Shown: piece by piece, positions 54,967 to 64,000 of the stretch | Layout: each line of letters opens with the position of its first letter | Position numbering within the stretch: position 1 is the first letter of the stretch | Position numbers and translations under genes: made by a program | Assembly: GCA_013285505.1 (NCBI GenBank) | Contig: CP053450.1 | Coordinates: 480,796-544,795 of the forward strand | Source of the DNA: Planctomycetota bacterium | GTDB lineage: Bacteria; Planctomycetota; Phycisphaerae; Phycisphaerales; UBA1924 | Direction: 5' to 3' | DNA: 64,000 bases | The notes under the pieces: generated by a model | The model's database searches: none | Told to the model about the DNA's origin: nothing | What the model saw: only the letters and a program-made list of their open reading frames with translations

Positions 54967-55431
54967 ATGGTTCGACCAGGGATCAAACCCGGCATGGGGG
55001 TCGCAGCACTCCGCTCGCCCTGCTCGGCCCTCAATAGGCTACCCGGCCGGCAGGCCCGTGTTGCGGCTCTCCTGGCCGTAATCGTCGTCCTGAGCCTGCT
55101 CGACCTCCTCCTTACTCTCATTCACGTCACCGAGATCGGTCTGATCGAGGACAACCCCGTCGCCCGGATGGTGCTGGCGACGGGCGGGCCGCGGCTGCTG
55201 ATCGCGGCGAAGCTCGCCAGCGTCGGGTTCTGCACGGGGGTGCTCTTCTGGGCCCGCAGGCGGGCGTTTGCCGAGCTGGCCGCCCTGTTCGGCGCGGTGG
55301 TGCTGATCTGGCTGACCGTCCGCTGGGGCAGCTACATGCGGGTCTTCGCCGATGTCAGCGCCTCGATGGAGGAACTCGAGCACCACGGCCAGGGGGCCTG
55401 GGTCACCCTCGCCGAGGTGCCCGGGAAGTAG
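54967..55431 (+). CDS. DUF5658-family membrane protein
   Basis: 154 aa. After a basic N-terminus come VAALLAVIVVLSLLDLLLTL and IHVTEIGLIEDNPVARMVL, the DUF5658 signature (D..LT......E.NP). A second helix pair follows (LLIAAKLASVGFCTGVLFW, LAALFGAVVLIWLTVRW). Function of the family unknown. Divergent from the giant PQQ gene across ~180 bp in which no gene is seen. Confidence 0.75.
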   Translation: MVRPGIKPGMGVAALRSPCSALNRLPGRQARVAALLAVIVVLSLLDLLLTLIHVTEIGLIEDNPVARMVLATGGPRLLIAAKLASVGFCTGVLFWARRRAFAELAALFGAVVLIWLTVRWGSYMRVFADVSASMEELEHHGQGAWVTLAEVPGK

Positions 55432-55484
55432 CGACGGACGCTCCTGCGCGCGCGGTTTCGGCACGACTGTGCTACGCTCCGCGC

Positions 55485-56003
55485 GTGAGAGGCTCCAACC
55501 CACAGATCGTCCGTCGGCCCGGCCCCGCCCTGGGTTCTGTTCTGGGCCTTATCGGGGTCCTGCTGGTCACCATGCTCTCCGGTTGTTCGGGCCGGGCCCA
55601 GCCCGGCGCGGTGGTGACCTCGGCCAATATCCGCAACCGCACGGCCGATGCTGCGGTTGTGGAGTTCGTGATCGAGACGACCAACCCCAACGACATCGAG
55701 CTGCCCATGCGCGATGTGGTCTACACGCTCAATGTCAACGGGAAAAGGGTCTTCTCCGGCCGGCGTGACGCCCAGGCGACCATGCCCCGCGGCGGGACGC
55801 AGCAGATCATCATCCCCGCCGTCGTGCCGATGCGGGGGGGCGAGGACGGCAAGACGGGTCTTGAGCCGGGTGTCTACACCTATCGCCTCAGCGGGCGTAT
55901 CTACTACAGCCTGCCGAGCCAGCTTGCTGATGTGCTCTTTGACGCGAAGCTGTCGAGGCCGAGCGTGGGCATCTCGGACAAGGGCGAGATCGATCTGCAG
56001 TAG
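55485..56003 (+). CDS. LEA14-like lipoprotein
   Basis: 172 aa. GTG start. The lipobox is TMLSGC at ~34. The mature domain (SANIRNRTADAAVVEFVIET, NPNDIELPMRDVVYTLNVNG, PRGGTQQIIIPAVVP) has the pattern of the LEA type 2/WHy beta-sandwich, including the 'NPN...LP...V.Y.L.VNG' core. Such domains are found in stress-linked proteins and in outer-membrane lipoproteins; the role here is unknown. It stands 53 bp after the DUF5658 gene. Confidence 0.75.
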   Translation: MRGSNPQIVRRPGPALGSVLGLIGVLLVTMLSGCSGRAQPGAVVTSANIRNRTADAAVVEFVIETTNPNDIELPMRDVVYTLNVNGKRVFSGRRDAQATMPRGGTQQIIIPAVVPMRGGEDGKTGLEPGVYTYRLSGRIYYSLPSQLADVLFDAKLSRPSVGISDKGEIDLQ

Positions 56004-56110
56004 ACAGCGGGCACCGGCTGCGTCTGCCGCCGCACGGAAGCGCATGGGCGAGCACGACACACCGCCGACAGTGCCTCGGCAGAAGTGAACCAAGCCAGCA
56101 GGGATTTGAC

Positions 56111-57379
56111 CTACACCGCCGGTCGCAGGCTCTTGGCAACACTCGTGCGGTAGGCGACCATGGCCGGGACGATGCCCGCCACGGCTGCGAGGGCGACCGC
56201 GCTGACGATCACCAGCAGGATCCACTCCGGCGGATAGATCGGGGTCACGACGATGCCGAGGATGGTGCGGAGGGCCTCGGCGACGGCGAACCCGCCGAGG
56301 ATGGCCAGCAGCACCCCGCCGATCGCGCCCAGCAGGCCGAGCATCGCCGACTCGGTGAGCACCAGCCCGAAGACTCGCCCGCGGCTGGCGCCCAGCACAC
56401 GCAGCACCGCGATCTGCCGCTTGCGCTGCTCCATGGAGTTGTAGAGCGCGACCATGATCGAGACGGCGCTCGAGACCATCACCACCACCGCCATAGCGAC
56501 AAGGATCACGTTGATGTTGCCGACGATCCTGAAGAGCTTGTCGATCTCCTTGGTCGGCTCGGCGACCATGAACCCCTGCTGACGGAGCTGGTAGGCCAGC
56601 GGGGCGAGCGCGGCGCTGGCGTTGCTCCCGCGTCGGGCCGCGGCGCGGATGTAGACCCCGGTGACGAGCCGGTCGGCGTCGGTGATCTCGTCCGGCGTGG
56701 TGACGGGCGCGTCGGGGTTGTCCCGCAGGCGGCGGTCGTGCGCGTGGACGGTCCACGCGCCCACGAGGTCGGTGAAGACGGTGCGGTCGTGCGTCGAGCC
56801 GGTCGGCTCGAGGATGCCCACGATGGTGTACTGGAACTCGTTGTGCACGTGGGCCTCGGCCCCGGCGCGGCCGTGGGTGAGGGCGATGGTCTCGCCGAGG
56901 CGCAGCCCGGCCATCTCCGCGGCCTTGGCCCCGAGCACCACCTCGAACGGCTTGTCGAACACACGCCCCTCGGCAAACTGCCACGGCTCGCCGGGGGTGG
57001 GGGCAAAGTCGGTGAAGAACGCGGTCTCGGTGGCCATCACGGGCAGGCCGGCGTAGCTGTCGCCCTGCTGGTTGGGGATGGCCATCGCGACGCGGGGGTC
57101 GCTCTGGATGCGTTGCAACTCGGCGTGAGAGATGGGTGCCGCGGGGGCGCCGGCGTAGAAGATGCCGTTGAGTACGCTCACCAGCGCGCTGGGCTCTTTG
57201 GAGACCAGCAGGTGCATATCGCCCGAGCCGCGCCGGAAGGCCTGCCTGCCCGCGTCCATCATCGCCAGCAGCACCAGCAGCATGCCCACCGCGATAGCGA
57301 CGGTGAGGGCCGTGGTGACGGTCGAGAACAGGCGGCTGGTCAGGCTGCGGCGGATGATCGTGAAATCGGTGATGGACAT
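56111..57379 (-). CDS. ABC transporter permease, FtsX/LolC/MacB type
   Basis: 422 aa, intact. The N-terminal helix after MSITDFTIIRRSLTSRLFST is followed by a ~240-residue periplasmic domain (QGDSYAGLPVMATETAFFTD, EVVLGAKAAEMAGLRLGE). Three C-terminal helices carry the FtsX signature MEQRKRQIAVLRVLGASRGR, then LLGAIGGVLLAILGG and VALAAVAGIVPAMVAYR. It forms the membrane part of a lipoprotein-release or macrolide-type exporter with the ATPase encoded just upstream (48 bp). Confidence 0.92.
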   Translation of the reverse strand: MSITDFTIIRRSLTSRLFSTVTTALTVAIAVGMLLVLLAMMDAGRQAFRRGSGDMHLLVSKEPSALVSVLNGIFYAGAPAAPISHAELQRIQSDPRVAMAIPNQQGDSYAGLPVMATETAFFTDFAPTPGEPWQFAEGRVFDKPFEVVLGAKAAEMAGLRLGETIALTHGRAGAEAHVHNEFQYTIVGILEPTGSTHDRTVFTDLVGAWTVHAHDRRLRDNPDAPVTTPDEITDADRLVTGVYIRAAARRGSNASAALAPLAYQLRQQGFMVAEPTKEIDKLFRIVGNINVILVAMAVVVMVSSAVSIMVALYNSMEQRKRQIAVLRVLGASRGRVFGLVLTESAMLGLLGAIGGVLLAILGGFAVAEALRTILGIVVTPIYPPEWILLVIVSAVALAAVAGIVPAMVAYRTSVAKSLRPAV

Positions 57380-57427
57380 CGAGCGTGTCTCCGCGGTCGG
57401 TGTGCGGTCGTGGGGGGGCGGTGGTTG

Positions 57428-58103
57428 TCAGGCGGTGCCGGCCGAGAGTTCGTGCAGGCTCGCCTGGCGTCCGAAGCGTGCGGCCATCGCCGGGTCGTGG
57501 CTCACGCAGAGCAGGGCGGCGCCCGTTCTCGGTGCAGGCGGTCTGGATCAGGTCCATCGCGGCCGCGGCGTTGTCGGGGTCGAGGCTCGCGGTCGGTTCG
57601 TCGGCGAGCACGAGTGCCGGGCGGCACGCCATCGCGCGCGCGACCGCGACCCGTTGCTGCTGTCCGACCGAGAGTTCGTCGGTCGAGGCGTTGGGTCGCT
57701 CGACGCCGAGTGTTTTGAGCAGCGCGAGCGCGCGGTCACGGTGCTCGCCACGGGGGATGTCGCTGAACATCATCGCGAGCATGACGTTCTCGGTGGCCGA
57801 GAATCCGGGCAGCAGGTTGAAGGTCTGGAAGATCATGCCGATCGACGAGCCGCGGAACTGGTCGCGCTTGTGCCCGGCGAGGGCGTGGATGTCCTGCCCC
57901 GCGACGCGGACGGTGCCGCTGGTGGGCTCCATGAGCCCGGCGATGAGATAGAGCAGCGTGCTCTTGCCGCGGCCGGAGGTGCCGGTCAGCAGCACCTGCT
58001 CGCCGGAGCCGACCTCGAGCGCGTCGATATCGATCACGAGCGGATCGCCGTGGGCGTAGCGGAATTGCAGTTTGTCGATGTGCAGGGCGGGCGCGTCGGG
58101 CAT
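57428..58103 (-). CDS. ABC transporter ATPase, LolD/MacB type, frame broken once
   Basis: About 225 aa. Walker A is GTSGRGKSTLLYLIAG, the Q-loop IGMIFQTFNLLPG, the signature ELSVGQQQRVAVARAMA, Walker B ALVLADEPTASLD and the H-loop VSHDPAMAARFG. The break near 57525 falls in ENG/AALLCVSHDP; GGGCGCC there should probably be GGCGCC. It powers the permease encoded next. The LFQ..NL.P..t..EN pattern is typical of the Lol/Mac group. Confidence 0.93.
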
Positions 58104-58255
58104 TACGGCTTCTCCGGTGCGATGTGGCGGGATGGTAGGGGTGCGGATCCGCTCGGCGATGCCCGCGGGCGCCCGGCGTCGTTGTGCGGGTTTCGGACAA
58201 GCCTGTAGTATTATGGTGGGTGTGATCCGGCCTCGATCGTCAGGAGTTCAGCATC

Positions 58256-59107
58256 ATGGCCCGGCGGCACGCATTCACGTTGATCGAGTTGCTCGTGGTC
58301 ATCGCGATCATCGCGCTGCTGATCTCGATCCTGCTGCCGAGCCTGGGCAAGTCGCGCGAGGCGGCGCGGGCCGCGGTCTGCGGCAGCGGTCAGCGGCAGC
58401 TCGGCGTGGCGGTCGCGGGCTACAACGGTGATTTCGACGACGACATGCCGCCGATCCAGCACGTTGACCCCGGCGGCCCGAACGGCAACACCGAGACCAA
58501 CTGGCGGGTCACGCTGTTTGCCTACTACGGCCAGACACCCGAGGCGGTTGATTGTCCGAGCGAGCGGCTGGAGCGGTACGCCGACGGCATATCGGAGTAT
58601 GACGTCGAGATGTCGGGACGGCGCATGGATGTGGATCCTTCCATGTACGGCAGGGTGCACACCGACGAGCTCTACAACGCGAGCGGCATCGCGGGGGCGA
58701 TGGTCCACTACTGGGGTCAGGCCGAGGGTCGCGCGGCGATGATCCGCCCGAAGGAGCAGTACACCATCGACCGCGTCCGCGAGCCGCGGTGGAACAACTG
58801 GCCCAAGGCGAGTGCTGCGGAGATGCCCAACGAGACGATCGTGTTCGGCGACGGGCACAGCGACTACGACCTGAGCTATCCCGAGGACCGATTCTGGATC
58901 TACAAGTGGAGCCCACCGTTCAACGCGCGGTGGGTCGGGCGTGAGGGCTTCGACCGCAATCTGCAGGGCGACGCGGGCGCCCGCCGCCACGGTGACAAGG
59001 GCAACTACGCGTTCATTGACGGCAGCGTGCGGCTGCTCGACGCGTCGGATATCCCGTGCACGCTGGACGCCTGCTGGTGGTCGATGGAGATGGACCCGCA
59101 CGATTGA
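58256..59107 (+). CDS. Prepilin-type protein with H-X9-DG domain
   Basis: 283 aa. The leader and helix are [20 protein letters not shown]. The C-terminal part contains [20 protein letters not shown], an exact H-X9-DG box. This is the classic planctomycete DUF1559-like architecture; cleavage would be between Ala and Phe, where most family members have Gly. Start ATG 58256 fixed by the leader. It is followed at once by a small membrane protein gene, and the pair probably forms an operon. Confidence 0.92.
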   Translation: MARRHAFTLIELLVVIAIIALLISILLPSLGKSREAARAAVCGSGQRQLGVAVAGYNGDFDDDMPPIQHVDPGGPNGNTETNWRVTLFAYYGQTPEAVDCPSERLERYADGISEYDVEMSGRRMDVDPSMYGRVHTDELYNASGIAGAMVHYWGQAEGRAAMIRPKEQYTIDRVREPRWNNWPKASAAEMPNETIVFGDGHSDYDLSYPEDRFWIYKWSPPFNARWVGREGFDRNLQGDAGARRHGDKGNYAFIDGSVRLLDASDIPCTLDACWWSMEMDPHD

Positions 59108-59140
59108 GTGGGTGACACGGGCACCGGAGGCGCAGGCCAC

Positions 59141-59641
59141 ATGGACCGCAGAACGCTTGCAAAGTACATCGCGGTCGGGGTGCTGGTTGTCATTGCAGCA
59201 CTGGCGGTGTTCCGCACGGTGACGAAGGACATCTCGCCGCGGGGGTGGTATTACGACCTGAGCGAGGGCCGGCTCTACGCGGCCTCGCTATTGCGCATCC
59301 CGCCGCTCGAGGGCATCGGCGGTGAGCGCGGCGACGGTGTCAAGGCGGTGGTCATTGCGCCCGAGGGCAAGTGCAGCGACGCCGACGCACGCCGGATCGC
59401 CTACCTCCAGACCTTCACCGACGAATACAAGCGTCTAAAGACTGAAGCCCGCGAGACCGGTGCGGCGAACGAGACCGCCGACCGCGGGTTTCAGGCCACG
59501 AGCACGCTCGTGAAGCGGGTCGACGACGCCGAATGGGTGGTCGCGAACTCACCCGAGGGCGAGGCGATCATCATGGAGTTCAACACGCTGATGATGAGCC
59601 GCGAGGGTGGCGTTCGCTGGCGGCCGTGCATGCCCGAGTGA
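59141..59641 (+). CDS. Small membrane-anchored protein downstream of pseudopilin
   Basis: 166 aa. One N-terminal anchor (LAKYIAVGVLVVIAALAVF) is followed by a soluble domain (GWYYDLSEGRLYAASLLRIPPLEG, KCSDADARRIAYLQTFTDEY). A GTG at 59108 overlapping the previous stop would give 11 more residues; I prefer ATG 59141, which has GGAGG ~10 nt upstream. No family recognised. Its position suggests it acts with the prepilin-type protein. Confidence 0.75.
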   Translation: MDRRTLAKYIAVGVLVVIAALAVFRTVTKDISPRGWYYDLSEGRLYAASLLRIPPLEGIGGERGDGVKAVVIAPEGKCSDADARRIAYLQTFTDEYKRLKTEARETGAANETADRGFQATSTLVKRVDDAEWVVANSPEGEAIIMEFNTLMMSREGGVRWRPCMPE

Positions 59642-59653
59642 GACTCGGCCGGC

Positions 59654-60082
59654 TCAGCAGGGCTGGTCCGACGCCACGCTCACCATCCAGCTCACGCCGA
59701 ACCGATCGGTCAGCATGCCGAACTTGGGCGACCAGAACGTTTTCTCCAGCGGCATCGTGACCGCGCCGCCGTCGGCGAGGGCGTTGAAGGCCGCGTCGGC
59801 CTCGGCCTCGGTCGCGACGGAGACTGACAACGAGAAGCCGGTGTACTCGGTCGCGTCGCCGCACCCGTCCGAGAGCATGATCCGGCTCTCGCCGATCATG
59901 ATGCTCGCGTGCATGATCTTGTTCTCAAAGCCCGGGGGCACCATGCCCTCGGGCATCGGCTCGGGGCTCTCGCTGAAGCGCATGGCCATCTCGACCGTGG
60001 CGCCGAGGGCCTTGGTGTAGAACGCCATGGCCTCTTCGCAGCGACCGCCGAATGTCAGGTACGGTTCGATCTTCGTAGACAT
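59654..60082 (-). CDS. VOC-superfamily (PhnB/glyoxalase-like) protein
   Basis: 142 aa from ATG 60082. IEPYLTFGGRCEEAMAFYTKALGAT is the PhnB-type start, then MHASIMIGESRIMLSDG, and VTMPLEKTFWSPKFGMLTDRFGVSWMV closes the second beta-alpha-beta-beta-beta unit. Members are metal-dependent dioxygenase or glyoxalase-like enzymes, often unassigned. Convergent with the previous gene (12 bp between stops). Confidence 0.9.
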   Translation of the reverse strand: MSTKIEPYLTFGGRCEEAMAFYTKALGATVEMAMRFSESPEPMPEGMVPPGFENKIMHASIMIGESRIMLSDGCGDATEYTGFSLSVSVATEAEADAAFNALADGGAVTMPLEKTFWSPKFGMLTDRFGVSWMVSVASDQPC

Positions 60083-60134
60083 GCGAGTCTCCGTTCCCGG
60101 TGTGGGGTTCCCGTCGTGTGGTCCCGTTGTGGGG

Positions 60135-61358
60135 CTATTCAACGACGAACTTCAGTTCGTTCCACAGGGTATCAACCCGCGAGCGAAAGCTGGACATCCG
60201 GGCCCGCTCGGGGTCGGCCAGGTCCACGCAGCAGGCCAGCAGCAGGTCTACCAGCCCGTGATAGTCAGAAACCGCGATGTATTCGCGTCCGACCCGGGGC
60301 GGCTCGGTGTTGGTGCCGGCCTGCACGGCCGTCAGGTCGGCCATGTTGTGGTAGTTGCCCAGCGGCAGGCAGACGCACGTGGACGAGTGCCCGAACGCGC
60401 AGAACACGCTCGCCTCGCACGCGCCGCCGGCCATGAGCTTTCGCTGCCAGCGCCACGTCGGCATCTCGCTCTGTTTCTGGGCCGCGGTGGCTGGGCCGGT
60501 GCGCCGGAGACTCTCTCGGCCACCTGCGCGACCGCCGCGGTCATCTCGGGCGTGAAGACCGTGACGCGGTCGCCGACACGCACGATCGGGCCGCCGCCGA
60601 TCGGTGAGTCGGGGAAGCTGCGGGAGTTCTCGAGGGCGATCAGCCGGGCGCCCGGCTCGATCGTCCCGCTCTTGCACGCGCCGATCGCGCCGATGAAGCC
60701 GACCTCTTCGGCGCGGGTCATCAGGAGCCGCACATCGCCCCGGGCCTCGCCCGCGGCCCGCACGCGCCGGAGCTCGTCGATCGCGCCGAGCCGCGGCCGC
60801 GAGTGCCGCGAGGTCGTCGCACGCGTGCGTCGCGGCGCACTCGACACCGTCGATCGTGGTGATCTCCGGCTCGGGCAGGTCCCAGCGGGCGATGTCGCCC
60901 GGGCGCAGGCTGCCGTCGTCGCGGTCGAGTTCGCAGAGGAAGGTCTTGAACTTCGGGTTCGCACCGTCCACCCGCTCGGCCAGCGTGCCGCGGACGGACA
61001 GACCCTCGCGGTCGAAGAGCGCGACGCGCGCTCCCGTGAAGTAGTCGTCCATCACCCCGCCGCGGAAGGCGAGCTCGACGACGCTCGGGCTCACCACGCG
61101 GTCGACGACGAAGGCGGGGTGGTCGAGGTGGGCGGTGAGGTAGAGCGGGTCGTCTGTCGCGGGCTCGTCGGCGAAGCGGACCGTCAGGTTGCCGTGCTCG
61201 TCGCCCGACATCGTCAGTTCGGGTCGCTCGGCGAGCCAGGTTTCGATCCAGGCGACCACGCGGTGCTCGCGTCCGGTCGCGGTGGGGATGGCGGTGAGCG
61301 CCAGCAGCCAGTCCAGGTGCGTGGCGCGGCTCGAGTCGGAAACGGCGGGTGTGCTCAT
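60135..61358 (-). CDS. M42/M20-like zinc aminopeptidase, frame broken twice
   Basis: About 409 aa. Two-metal peptidase motifs in order: LTAHLDHPAFVV (His, Asp), the bridging Asp region ATHACDDLAALAAA, catalytic Glu pair in TRAEEVGFIGAIG, ALENSRSFPDSPIG, and a final His in CVCLPLGNYHNMADL. This matches M42-type cytosolic aminopeptidases. Breaks lie near 60795 (GCCGCGGC) and 60495 (GGCGCAC), of opposite net sense. An N-terminal helix with TAIPTATGREHRVVAWIE is typical. Confidence 0.85.
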   Translation of the reverse strand: MSTPAVSDSSRATHLDWLLALTAIPTATGREHRVVAWIETWLAERPELTMSGDEHGNLTVRFADEPATDDPLYLTAHLDHPAFVVDRVVSPSVVELAFRGGVMDDYFTGARVALFDREGLSVRGTLAERVDGANPKFKTFLCELDRDDGSLRPGDIARWDLPEPEITTIDGVECAATHACDDLAALAAAARRDRRAPARAGRGRGPGRCAAPDDPRRRGRLHRRDRRVQERDDRAGRPADRPRELPQLPRLTDRRRPDRACRRPRHGLHARDDRGGRAGGRESLRRTGPATAAQKQSEMPTWRWQRKLMAGGACEASVFCAFGHSSTCVCLPLGNYHNMADLTAVQAGTNTEPPRVGREYIAVSDYHGLVDLLLACCVDLADPERARMSSFRSRVDTLWNELKFVVE

Positions 61359-61519
61359 GCCCGATGGTAGCGTGGCGTCCGGTAAGCGCCGGGCGGTGTC
61401 AAGATGGCCGGTCTGTGCCGCGGGAGAGTTGGCCGGGCCCGGGCGGAACGCTAGCCACGCGGGTTGTCGTCGTCGCGACGCCGCCGCGAGCCGATAGAGG
61501 CCCCGGGAGGGTCCGCGGC

Positions 61520-62787
61520 ATGCTTCGAGTGGAATTGGCCGACGCCAGGCCGGGCATGGAACTCGCCTTGCCGATCACGCACCCGGCCAACCCGGAGACG
61601 GTGCTCCTGCGCTCCGGCTTCACGCTCGATCACAAGACGATCTCCCGCCTCTCCGAGCTCCGCGCCAAGGAGATCTGGATCACCTATCCCGGCATGGACT
61701 TCGTCTCGAGGCAGATCTGCCCCCGCATTCTCAGCGCGGGCCGGCGGCTCAGCGGCTCGATCAGCAAGGCGCTCGAGGAGATCGTGCCCGAGGGCAAGGC
61801 CGAGCTGGACTACGCACCCTTCCGCCGGGCGATCGGGAACCTGCTCGAGAGGCTCATCGATTCGCCCCGAGCCGCGACACTCATCGTCGACCTGGCCAGT
61901 TCGCAGATCCCCCTGGCCCGCTCGGCCGGCAACGGCTCGTTCCTGGCGCTCCTGATCGGTCTGAAGCTCGAGACCTATCTGATGCTCTCGAGGTCGAGGG
62001 TCGGGCTGCTCTCTCGCGATGTCTCCAACCTCGGCATGGGCGCGCTGCTCCGCGACATCGGCCTCACGCGGCTCGAGCCGGGCGAGCGGTGGCGATGGCG
62101 GGCCGCCGACGACTCGGTCGATCCGACTTGGCGCGAGCACGTCCAGCCGCGGGTACGACATGCTCCGCGGCGGTGTCGGGCCCTCGGCCGCGGCCGCGGT
62201 GCTGCACCACCATCAACGGTTCGACGGATCGGGCTTCCCTCACCGGGAGACGTTCCACGGCGACCCGCAGCCGGTCAACGGCACCGACATCCACATCTTT
62301 GCGCGCATCGTCGCGGTCGCGGACGTGTTCGACCGGCTCCGTCACCCCGCCCCGACCGCGCCCGGCGCCGAAGAGCCCGACCCGGTGCCGGTGGTCCGCG
62401 TGCTCCGCCAGATGCTGCGCACCGAGATGGCCGGGTGGTTCGACCCGATCATCCTCCACGCGCTGGTCCACGCGGTGCCCGCCTTCCCGCCGGGCAGTGT
62501 CGTCACCCTGAACGACGGCCGGCGGGCGGTGGTGGTCTCGTGGGACCCGCTCAACCCCTGCCGGCCCACCGTCGCGCTTGCTGCCGCGGCTGGCGATGGA
62601 CCCCAGCCGGTTCGACGAGCCGGGCGAACAGGTCGATCTCCGCACCGCACGCGGCGTGCACATCGCCGAGGCCGAGGGCCAGCAGGTCGGCGATGACCTG
62701 TTCGAGCCCGAATCACCCTCGGAGTTCGACATCCACAGGGCGCAGTCCGCCATGATCGCTGTCCCGATCGAGCGCCAGGCTGGCTGA
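61520..62787 (+). CDS. HD-GYP-like protein with degenerate HD motif, frame broken twice
   Basis: About 422 aa. An N-terminal domain (ELADARPGMELALPIT, LRSGFTLDHKTISRLSELRAK) is the part usually found before HD-GYP domains. The HD-GYP core shows LGMGALLRDIGLTRLEPGE, where the metal-binding HD and following Lys (HDIGK) read RDIGL, and later HHHQRFDGSGFPH in place of HHE.xDGxGYP, then IVAVADVFDRL. Breaks lie near 62150 and 62580. HD-GYP proteins hydrolyse cyclic di-GMP; loss of the HD suggests a binding or regulatory role instead. Confidence 0.82.
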
Positions 62788-62873
62788 GGCGCGCGCGCAC
62801 GGACGGGCCGGTCCCGAGGCTCGATCCGGTGCGGCCGACTACGCTTTCTCCCGAAACCCCCGGGAGAGCCGCC

Positions 62874-64000
62874 ATGCCCACCGCCATCGCCCACCCGTTC
62901 GACGCCCGCACTGACGCGACCCTCCGGTCGCTCGACGCCGGCGGGCAGTACAAGCATCTGCAGACCATCCTCTCGCCGATGGACGCCGAGATCCGCATGC
63001 GGACGGCCGCCGGCAAAGAGGTCGATGCGCTCTGCTTCTGTTCCAACAACTACCTCGGCCTGGCCAACCACCCCGAGGTCGTCGAGGCGGGGATCGAGGG
63101 CCTCCGGAAGTTCGGCGCGGGCACGGCGAGTGTCCGGTTCATCTGCGGCACGTTCGCCCCGCACGAGCAGCTCGAGGCCACGATCGCCGAGTACATGGGC
63201 ACCGAGAGCAGCTACACATTCGTCAGCTGCTGGAACGCGACCGAGGCGCTCTTCCCCACGTTCTGCGAGGCCGGCGACATCGTCATCTCCGACGAGCTCA
63301 ACCACGCCTGCATCATCGATTCCATCCGCCTCACGCCGGTGATCAAGAAGGGCGTCTTCAAGGGCGTCTACAAGCACTCCGACCTCGACCACCTCGAGAC
63401 CCGGCTGAAGGAGGCCCAGGCCAACCCCGACATCACCGGCCAGGTCTGGATCGTCACCGACGGCGTCTTCAGCATGGAGGGCGACATCGCCGACCTGCCC
63501 GGCCTGCGCGCGCTGTGCGACAAGTACGACGCCAAGCTCGTGGTGGACGACTCCCACGCCCACGGCGTGATGGGCACGACCGGCCGCGGCACGCACGAGC
63601 ACTACGGCATGCTCCCCGGTGGCAGCCACGGCACGGTTGACTACTTCACGGGCACACTCGGCAAGGGGCTCGGCGGCGGCGCGGGCGGCTTCATCGCCGG
63701 CCCCAAGCGCGGCACCGAGCTCGTCATCCAGCGCGGCCGCCCCACGCTCTTTAGCAACGCCCTGCCCGTCACGGTCGCGTGCAGCGCCAACAAGGCCATC
63801 GAGATCGTCATGCGCGAGCCCGAGCGCGTGCAGAAGCTCCGCGACAACGTGGCCTACGCCCGCAAACAGATCGGCGAGGCCGGGTTCGAGGTGCTCGAGT
63901 CGCCCACCGCCATCTGCCCGATCATCGTCGGCGACACGGCCAAGGCGATCAGTATGAGCCAGCGGCTGCTGGAGCTCGGCGTGTTCGTGATCGGCTTCGG
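62874..64000 (+). CDS. kbl: Glycine C-acetyltransferase (2-amino-3-ketobutyrate CoA ligase), partial at right edge
   Basis: 375 residues visible and frame clean; ~20-30 residues are probably missing. FCSNNYLGLANHPEVVEAGI, FGAGTASVRFICGTFAPHE, FSMEGDIADLPGLRALCDKY, VVDDSHAHGVMG and the PLP-lysine loop GTLGKGLGGGAGGF follow the Kbl order closely; SVRFICGT is typical of Kbl rather than BioF. With threonine dehydrogenase it degrades threonine to glycine and acetyl-CoA. ATG 62874 follows GGGAGAGCCGCC. No tdh is visible. Confidence 0.94.
   Translation, partial: MPTAIAHPFDARTDATLRSLDAGGQYKHLQTILSPMDAEIRMRTAAGKEVDALCFCSNNYLGLANHPEVVEAGIEGLRKFGAGTASVRFICGTFAPHEQLEATIAEYMGTESSYTFVSCWNATEALFPTFCEAGDIVISDELNHACIIDSIRLTPVIKKGVFKGVYKHSDLDHLETRLKEAQANPDITGQVWIVTDGVFSMEGDIADLPGLRALCDKYDAKLVVDDSHAHGVMGTTGRGTHEHYGMLPGGSHGTVDYFTGTLGKGLGGGAGGFIAGPKRGTELVIQRGRPTLFSNALPVTVACSANKAIEIVMREPERVQKLRDNVAYARKQIGEAGFEVLESPTAICPIIVGDTAKAISMSQRLLELGVFVIGF

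Overview
The window looks like a chromosome segment of a planctomycete, most likely class Phycisphaerae. The DNA is very GC-rich. It carries several prepilin-type genes of the planctomycete H-X9-DG style, membrane proteins with CPGCG..CPECG zinc ribbons, dockerin-like and multi-EF-hand secreted proteins, a VPxPG...RRRR C-terminal sorting tail, DUF11/OmcB-like cell-surface repeats and giant PQQ-propeller proteins. These assignments come from reading motifs; no database search was possible. I see no mobile element, CRISPR array, rRNA or tRNA.

Layout. 1-5.2 kb (minus): a nitrilase-family lipoprotein (cut by the edge), an ABC-2 permease, and two tandem multi-EF-hand proteins. 5.5-10.7 kb (minus): clpC with its own terminator, a lipoprotein, and holA. 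10.9-19.8 kb (plus): an FHA-GAF-histidine kinase, an alpha/beta hydrolase overlapping dinB, mscL, an OmcB-like DUF11 lipoprotein with a strong terminator, and a secreted amidohydrolase. 19.8-24.0 kb (minus): a zinc-ribbon membrane protein, sucD, a small membrane protein with a pseudopilin, and a PEP-CTERM-like protein. 24.2-28.8 kb (plus): an unusual P-loop-like protein, a zinc-ribbon membrane protein, a DUF4870 protein, and an ECF sigma factor with a membrane anti-sigma partner. 28.8-30.5 kb (minus): sua5-like, a YwlE-type phosphatase and rpiB, overlapping. 30.9-34.6 kb (plus): a pseudopilin followed by comEC. 34.7-36.6 kb (minus): a secreted protein of unknown function, divergent from trpE. 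36.6-42.9 kb (plus): trpE, a dockerin-like secreted protein, clpS and a D-2-hydroxyacid dehydrogenase. 42.9-43.7 kb (minus): a small membrane protein and a DUF2089 regulator. 43.7-50.6 kb (plus): pdxJ, folC, a DUF900 esterase lipoprotein and leuS. 50.6-54.8 kb (minus): one giant PQQ/TPR protein. 55.0-56.0 kb (plus): a DUF5658 protein and a LEA14-like lipoprotein. 56.1-58.1 kb (minus): a Lol/Mac-type ABC transporter. 58.3-64 kb: a pseudopilin pair, a VOC protein, an M42-like peptidase, a degenerate HD-GYP protein and kbl (cut by the right edge).

Odd features. About half of the genes are split by frame changes, including genes a cell could hardly lack (leuS, folC, sucD). I counted roughly 45 breaks. 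About four fifths have the same net sense (one extra base, or two missing), nearly all at CpG/GCGC-rich spots. They cluster in some genes and are absent from others kilobases long. I annotate these as single genes with broken frames, most likely sequence errors, and give break positions. The most interesting biology is a possible arginine-phosphorylation/Clp proteolysis set (ClpC with both GTEH docking motifs, a YwlE-type phosphatase with the diagnostic Thr, and a ClpS whose degron-binding His is replaced), the paired EF-hand proteins, the Cys-rich OmcB-like protein, a pseudopilin next to comEC, and an HD-GYP protein that has lost its HD residues.
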